Shown piece by piece: positions 59,695 to 64,000 of a stretch of DNA of 64,000 nt (position 1 is its first letter; each line of letters starts with the position of its first letter). Position numbers and translations under genes: made by a program. The stretch covers positions 54,386-118,385 of the forward strand of contig DGTA01000102.1 of assembly GCA_002394165.1 (NCBI GenBank). Direction: 5' to 3'. The notes under the pieces are model-generated. The model was not told the DNA's origin. It saw only the letters and a list, made by a program, of their open reading frames with translations, and searched no databases. Origin of the DNA: Lachnospiraceae bacterium UBA4348 (lineage in GTDB: Bacteria > Bacillota > Clostridia > Lachnospirales > Lachnospiraceae).

Positions 59695-60991
59695 ATCAAG
59701 GGAAAAGAATACAGAACTGCAAAAACTGGCTGGATATATAGGCCTTCCCTGTGCTTATGCAGATCTTAATGAGAAGACATCATCCGATGCGTATACACCC
59801 TGGAGGTATTATGCTCACAGGGGACCGGACGATTTAAATAAGCCCTTTTTCTGGCTTGATCTTGAAGCGGCGCCTTACTGGTCCTTCCGGGCGGGAGATA
59901 TCAGGCGTGGGCAGATTAATAATTCAGATGAACATCTGGCTGATGTATACTTTCGTGAACCGTATGAAGACCAGTGCATTGACCGGATCGAATGGATCAA
60001 AAACAACGAAGTCTATGCCATAGACTATTATGATGCTTCCGGAATCAAATATGCCCAGGCTGTGGTCAGTGAAGGCGCACAGAGCCTTGTGAAGTACTGT
60101 GATGTGAACGGTACTCCGGCTGTCTTTGTATGGTCGGACACCGGAATCGTGAACGTTAAAAAGGATAATCAGGAAGAAATTTACGCAGATACGGATCAGT
60201 TTTATTCGGCTTTCATGAAGGACTTTATTGCTGATCAAAAAGAGGACACGGTCTTCTTTTATGAACCCGAGCTGCGAAAATATATCCCGGAAGACAGCCG
60301 ATGCATCCTGTTTATACCGGATCAGGTTCCCGGAGAGATAAAGGATAAGAACTTCCGGGAATCGCTGTCACTGATCGTGACCGGGAAACCCGGACTCGTA
60401 CATTCGGTCAGGCAGCTGTACGGTGAGGGTGAAGTGCCGGAGATTTTGGAGATCGGAAGTGTTATAGAAAGTCCGGCGAAACATCCTGTGCAAGATGCGC
60501 TGGTCGTGACGAGAAGCCAACATATTGAACAACTGCAGCCACTGGTGGAAGGACTGCCTGAACTGCATTTTCATATTGCAGCCGGGACAGTGATGGCTCC
60601 GGGGCTTATGGAATTTGACAGATATGAGAATGTTACGCTTTATCCGAACAGCCCCAGGGAGAAGATTTTGCAACTGATGGATAAATGCGCTTTCTATCTT
60701 GATATCAATCATTATCTGGAGTATGAGGGCATTGTGCATGCCGCGCAGAGGATGGACCGGCTTGTGTTTGCGTTTGACAATACGGTTCATCAGAAAGGAT
60801 CCATGCCCAAAGAGCATATCTACAGACATGAAGAAGCAGACCGGATGATCGCGGATATCAGCAGGGCGATGTTTGATCCGAACTGTCTGCAGGAATTCAT
60901 GGAGATGCAGAGGAACCAGATCGGAATCACAGATGGGCAGAGAGAAGCGCTTAAAGAATATATTTTAAAGGGACAATTCCGCAATGCTTAG
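59675..60991 (+). CDS. gtfB: GtfB-type glycosylation chaperone
   Basis: This 438-residue protein is the usual partner of GtfA. It has the family block HFHIAAGTVMAPGLMEFDRY, NVTLYPNSPREKILQLMDKC, FYLDINHYLEYEGIVHAAQR and LVFAFDNTVHQKGS. It holds the unfolded serine-rich substrate and improves GtfA activity. It starts with TTG at 59675, with AGGAG nine bases upstream, inside the end of gtfA, which signals translational coupling. A gap of 178 bases with a promoter follows before the adhesin. Confidence 0.87.
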   Translation: MIILLGKSREKNTELQKLAGYIGLPCAYADLNEKTSSDAYTPWRYYAHRGPDDLNKPFFWLDLEAAPYWSFRAGDIRRGQINNSDEHLADVYFREPYEDQCIDRIEWIKNNEVYAIDYYDASGIKYAQAVVSEGAQSLVKYCDVNGTPAVFVWSDTGIVNVKKDNQEEIYADTDQFYSAFMKDFIADQKEDTVFFYEPELRKYIPEDSRCILFIPDQVPGEIKDKNFRESLSLIVTGKPGLVHSVRQLYGEGEVPEILEIGSVIESPAKHPVQDALVVTRSQHIEQLQPLVEGLPELHFHIAAGTVMAPGLMEFDRYENVTLYPNSPREKILQLMDKCAFYLDINHYLEYEGIVHAAQRMDRLVFAFDNTVHQKGSMPKEHIYRHEEADRMIADISRAMFDPNCLQEFMEMQRNQIGITDGQREALKEYILKGQFRNA

Positions 60992-61033
60992 GATGTGCCG
61001 ACCCTTTGCTGTAAAAGAAATGTAATAATTTAC

Positions 61034-61062
61034 TTGCGAAGACTTGAAAAATATAATAGTAT
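61034..61062 (+). promoter_or_regulatory. Promoter of the serine-rich adhesin gene
   Basis: -35 TTGCGA (61034-61039), a 17-base spacer and -10 TAGTAT (61057-61062), with a TATAAT string overlapping at 61052. The transcript would have a leader of about 100 bases. Confidence 0.5.
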
Positions 61063-61169
61063 AAATTGTTAGAGTTTATAATTAGGATGAGTGGCGAATG
61101 TCATTTGACGAAACTCCGTAAGAGATATTTCTTAATAAACCTGCTGAAATGAAGAAAAGGAATACCAGA

Positions 61170-64000
61170 ATGAAGCAGAATAATCGTGACAAAATGATCG
61201 TTTCCGAGAAGACAACAGTCAGACAGAGAAAAAAGAATGGAACATGGTACAACATCCTGTCTAAACTGACTGGCTTCCTTACAGGGAAAAGCGAGGCAGA
61301 AGCAGTGCAGGATCTGCATGCCAGGCCTGTTCGATTAAAAATATCGAGAGTCAGAACGACGATCGTGAAAGGAAGCATCGCCGCAGGAATTGCAGCAGGC
61401 GGTGCATTTGTGGTGCCTGAAGAGGCTTTCGCTGAAGAGATCAACCTTGAAAACGAGGATACTCTGGTAGGCCAGGATGTGGTTGTGGTCCCGGTTCAGA
61501 ATCAGGAGACCGAAGCACCGGCTGAAAATACTGCACCGGCAGAAACTGTGACTCCGGTGGAAACTCCTGCACCGACTGAAACTGTTGCTCCGTTAGAGAC
61601 TCCTGCACCGACTGAGACTGTCGCACCGGCTGAAACCCCTGCACCGGCTGAAACTGTTACTCCGACAGAAACCCCTGCACCGGCTGAAACTGTTACTCCG
61701 GCAGAGACTCCTGCACCGACTGAGACTGTCGCATCGGCTGAAACCCCTGCACCGGCTGAAACTACCACTCCGGCGGAAGAGACTGTAAAACAGGAAGAGC
61801 AGAAAGAAGAAACTCCGGTTAGCCAGGAAGCGGAAAAGACGGATGGTTCGCAGAGTATGGGCGAAGAGAACCAGGAGAACTCGGAAGAAGCTTCTGATAC
61901 AGCGTCCGAACAAAATGCTGATCAGAGCGAGTCTGCTGAAGAGTCTACAGATCAGAGCGAGTCTTCGGAAGGATCCGAAAGCGATGAAAACGCTGCGTCC
62001 GAGAGCGAGCAGGAGTCCGAGAGTGCACAGGACTCTGAGTCTGAAGAAGAGGCTGAAGAAGAGTCTGAGAGCGCACAGGATTCTGAGTCAGAAGAAGAGT
62101 CCGAAAGCGCAGAGGACTCTGAGTCTGAGTCGATTTCAGAAGAGGAATCCGAGAGTACAGACGCAAGTACATCGGAATTTGAATCTGAGAGTGAAAGCTC
62201 ATCGATAGTGCTTTCTGAGTCAGAGAGCATGTCAGTGTCCGTATCCGAGTCTGAATCTGAGTACACCTCAGCTTCAGAGTATGCCTCGATCAGTGAATCT
62301 GAAAGCGAATCTATCGGACTGGTAGAAATTGAAGAATTAAAGGTTGAAAAGTTAGATAAAGCAAACGACCAGGCCGGTAACGACGATTATACCAGTCTGG
62401 AATCGAGAGAAGCCAGTGATAATGCATCAAACTCTGCAAGCAATTCGGCTGTAATGGAGTCTTTGGCCCAACTGGAGGCGGATTCGGAAAGCTTATCAGC
62501 TTCGGCTTCGGCAAGCGAAGCAATATCGATGAGTGAACTTAGAAATTCGGCCAGCACATCAGAAAACAATTCTGTGCTGGATTCATTAGAAGAAGCGGCT
62601 CAGAACCAGAGTTGGGCTGAGCCGACGATCTGGAACTTCATAAGGGCGTTGCTTGCTGAACTATTAGATGCCTTAACTGATGGAAATAGCTGGCTTGCCG
62701 ATTTGATTAGGTCCAGGATCTCCAGGTATACTGGATTAACACCAGCTCAGGTAGATGAACTGGCGCGTGCAGATAATCAGTCGGAAAGGTTAAGTGAGAT
62801 TGGGCGATCACTGAGTCAGGAAGCATCGCGGGAGATTGCTGATAGTGAAAGTGAGTCCAAGTATTTTAGTGAATTGGAAAGTGATATACTTTCCGAGTAT
62901 AATTCGAGAAGTGAATCGATAAGGGTACATTTTTCAGAACTTCGCTCAGCAAGTGAAAGCGCTTCGCTTAGTGAAGCAGAGGCCACTTCCACCTCCGAAA
63001 GCGAGAGCACTTCGGTAAGTGAGTCCGAGAGTACCTCGACCTCTGAGAGTGAAAGCACGAGCGCAAGTGAGTCGGAGAGCACTTCGCTTTCCGAGAGTGA
63101 AACCACGAGTGTAAGTGAGTCAGAGAGCACCTCGGTATCTGAATCTGAGAGCACTTCGGTTTCCGAGAGTGAAAGCACGAGCGTAAGTGAGTCAGAGAGC
63201 ACCTCGGTATCTGAATCTGAGAGCACTTCGGTCTCCGAGAGCGAAAGCACAAGCGTAAGCGAGTCTGAGAGCACCTCGGTTTCTGAGAGCGAGAGCACTT
63301 CGGTAAGTGAGTCCGAGAGTACCTCGGTCTCTGAGAGTGAAAGCACAAGCGTAAGCGAGTCCGAGAGTACTTCGGTTTCTGAGAGTGAGAGCACTTCCGC
63401 CTCCGAGAGCGAAAGCACCAGCGTGAGTGAGTCTGAGAGTACTTCAGTTTCCGAGAGCGAAAGCACCTCGGTCAGCGAGTCCGAGAGTACCTCGGTCTCC
63501 GAGAGCGAAAGCACTTCGGTAAGCGAGTCCGAGAGTACCTCGGTTTCCGAGAGCGAGAGCACCAGTGTAAGTGAATCTGAAAGCACTTCAGTTTCCGAGA
63601 GCGAGAGCACAAGCATCAGCGAGTCTGAGAGCACCTCAGTTTCCGAGAGTGAGAGCACAAGCGTAAGCGAGTCTGAGAGCACCTCAGTTTCTGAGAGTGA
63701 GAGCACCTCGGTAAGTGAATCTGAGAGCACTTCAGTCTCCGAAAGCGAAAGCACCTCGGTAAGTGAGTCTGAGAGCACCTCAGTTTCCGAGAGTGAGAGC
63801 ACAAGCGTAAGCGAGTCTGAGAGCACTTCGGTTTCTGAGAGCGAAAGCACAAGCGTAAGCGAGTCTGAGAGCACTTCGACCTCTGAGAGCGAGAGCACTT
63901 CGGTAAGCGAGTCCGAGAGTACCTCAGTTTCTGAGAGCGAGAGCACCAGCGTAAGTGAGTCTGAGAGTACTTCGGTTTCCGAGAGTGAAAGCACGAGCGT
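61170..64000 (+). CDS. Serine-rich repeat glycoprotein adhesin, 5-prime part
   Basis: At least 943 residues are open to the window end. The long N-terminal signal resembles the accessory Sec type: [16 protein letters not shown] (KxGxW-like), a hydrophobic stretch [15 protein letters not shown] and an AFA cleavage site. Next come a Thr/Pro/Glu repeat region (61520-61780), an acidic Ser/Glu region with SES, a more structured part (about 62330-62900, with [20 protein letters not shown]) and a long SESESTSV repeat region to the end. ATG 61170 is chosen because AAAGGA lies eight bases upstream. ATG 61149 is an alternative. The serines are the expected GlcNAc acceptor sites for GtfA/GtfB. SecA2/SecY2 and the wall anchor are not in this window. 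Confidence 0.88.
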   Translation, partial: MKQNNRDKMIVSEKTTVRQRKKNGTWYNILSKLTGFLTGKSEAEAVQDLHARPVRLKISRVRTTIVKGSIAAGIAAGGAFVVPEEAFAEEINLENEDTLVGQDVVVVPVQNQETEAPAENTAPAETVTPVETPAPTETVAPLETPAPTETVAPAETPAPAETVTPTETPAPAETVTPAETPAPTETVASAETPAPAETTTPAEETVKQEEQKEETPVSQEAEKTDGSQSMGEENQENSEEASDTASEQNADQSESAEESTDQSESSEGSESDENAASESEQESESAQDSESEEEAEEESESAQDSESEEESESAEDSESESISEEESESTDASTSEFESESESSSIVLSESESMSVSVSESESEYTSASEYASISESESESIGLVEIEELKVEKLDKANDQAGNDDYTSLESREASDNASNSASNSAVMESLAQLEADSESLSASASASEAISMSELRNSASTSENNSVLDSLEEAAQNQSWAEPTIWNFIRALLAELLDALTDGNSWLADLIRSRISRYTGLTPAQVDELARADNQSERLSEIGRSLSQEASREIADSESESKYFSELESDILSEYNSRSESIRVHFSELRSASESASLSEAEATSTSESESTSVSESESTSTSESESTSASESESTSLSESETTSVSESESTSVSESESTSVSESESTSVSESESTSVSESESTSVSESESTSVSESESTSVSESESTSVSESESTSVSESESTSVSESESTSVSESESTSASESESTSVSESESTSVSESESTSVSESESTSVSESESTSVSESESTSVSESESTSVSESESTSVSESESTSISESESTSVSESESTSVSESESTSVSESESTSVSESESTSVSESESTSVSESESTSVSESESTSVSESESTSVSESESTSVSESESTSTSESESTSVSESESTSVSESESTSVSESESTSVSESESTS
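61520..61780 (+). repeat. Thr/Pro/Glu-rich 12-residue repeats in the adhesin
   Basis: About seven units of the type [12 protein letters not shown] (36 bases each, with TETP, PAET variants) follow the signal peptide. They form a stiff stalk-like segment. Confidence 0.75.
62980..64000 (+). repeat. Serine-rich SESESTSV repeat array of the adhesin
   Basis: About 42 degenerate 24-base units encode variations of S-E-S-E-S-T-S-V (changes to T, A, L or I at one position). The third codon positions differ between units, so selection on protein is likely. The array continues beyond base 64000. Confidence 0.88.

Noticed and set aside
62816..63994. Long open frame on the minus strand with [11 protein letters not shown] repeats
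   Set aside because: It is the antisense reading of the serine-rich repeat array. The plus strand is open from 61170 with signal peptide, ribosome site and promoter.
62980..64000. Regular short repeats that could suggest a CRISPR array
   Set aside because: Units are 24 bases, contiguous without spacers, vary at third codon positions and are in frame within one protein.

Overview
The window looks like the chromosome of a gut-type Clostridia (Lachnospiraceae-like) Firmicute. The reasons are a class B sortase, an LCP ligase, CpsB/YwqE-type PHP phosphatases with BY-kinases, strong Shine-Dalgarno sites, clear -35/-10 boxes spaced 17 bases apart, and accessory-Sec type GtfA/GtfB with a serine-rich repeat adhesin. 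No tRNA, rRNA, CRISPR array or phage module was seen. Genus cannot be fixed by eye.

Layout. (1) 1-651 is the end of a pyruvate carboxylase/oxaloacetate decarboxylase alpha-type gene, followed by a palindromic repeat. (2) 766-8470 is RiPP locus A: two NTP_transf_5-type nucleotidyltransferases, a radical SAM/SPASM maturase, a Gly-rich precursor, an HPr-kinase-like protein fused to a PqqD domain, a free PqqD, an S24/S26-type protease and an ABC exporter. A second precursor of 56 codons lies on the minus strand between the two nucleotidyltransferases. (3) 8534-24827 is the GC-rich start of a capsule/exopolysaccharide locus. It holds two CpsB-type phosphatases, a NeuD-type acyltransferase, a mini sorting-signal protein with sortase B, an LCP ligase, two membrane-anchored extracytoplasmic proteins, two tandem BY-kinases, the initiating phosphoglycosyltransferase, and an aldolase, hydroxyacid dehydrogenase and asparagine-synthase-like trio. 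(4) 24840-44132 is an AT-rich serotype-like block: EpsG-type polymerase, many glycosyltransferases (one decayed by at least three frameshifts), LicD, a GT2-GT32 fusion, a Wzx flippase, and CapE/CapG/CapF for UDP-N-acetyl-L-fucosamine. (5) 44133-45672 holds an IS66-like relic, a VanZ-like gene and a stretch with no gene. (6) 45673-52357 is RiPP locus B, with the same functions as locus A rearranged around a six-cysteine precursor, and with the kinase and radical SAM gene on the minus strand. (7) 52362-64000 has a palindrome, a truncated Rpn-like gene, and a cell-surface glycoprotein locus: two GtfB-like proteins, GtfA, two GT2-methyltransferase fusions, a small membrane protein, and a serine-rich repeat adhesin that runs off the window end.

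How it fits together. The capsule genes form a Wzx/Wzy-type pathway: initiation at 19692, repeat-unit assembly by the glycosyltransferases, flipping (37939), polymerisation (24840), length control by the BY-kinases and CpsB phosphatases, and wall attachment by LCP. The adhesin locus makes an O-glycosylated serine-rich protein: GtfA/GtfB add the first sugar and the fusion glycosyltransferases probably extend it. The two RiPP loci bracket the capsule locus and share an unusual enzyme set (radical SAM, serine kinase-like, nucleotidyltransferase, PqqD, protease, exporter). They are the best candidate for an undescribed system. All product assignments come from reading sequence, without database searches.
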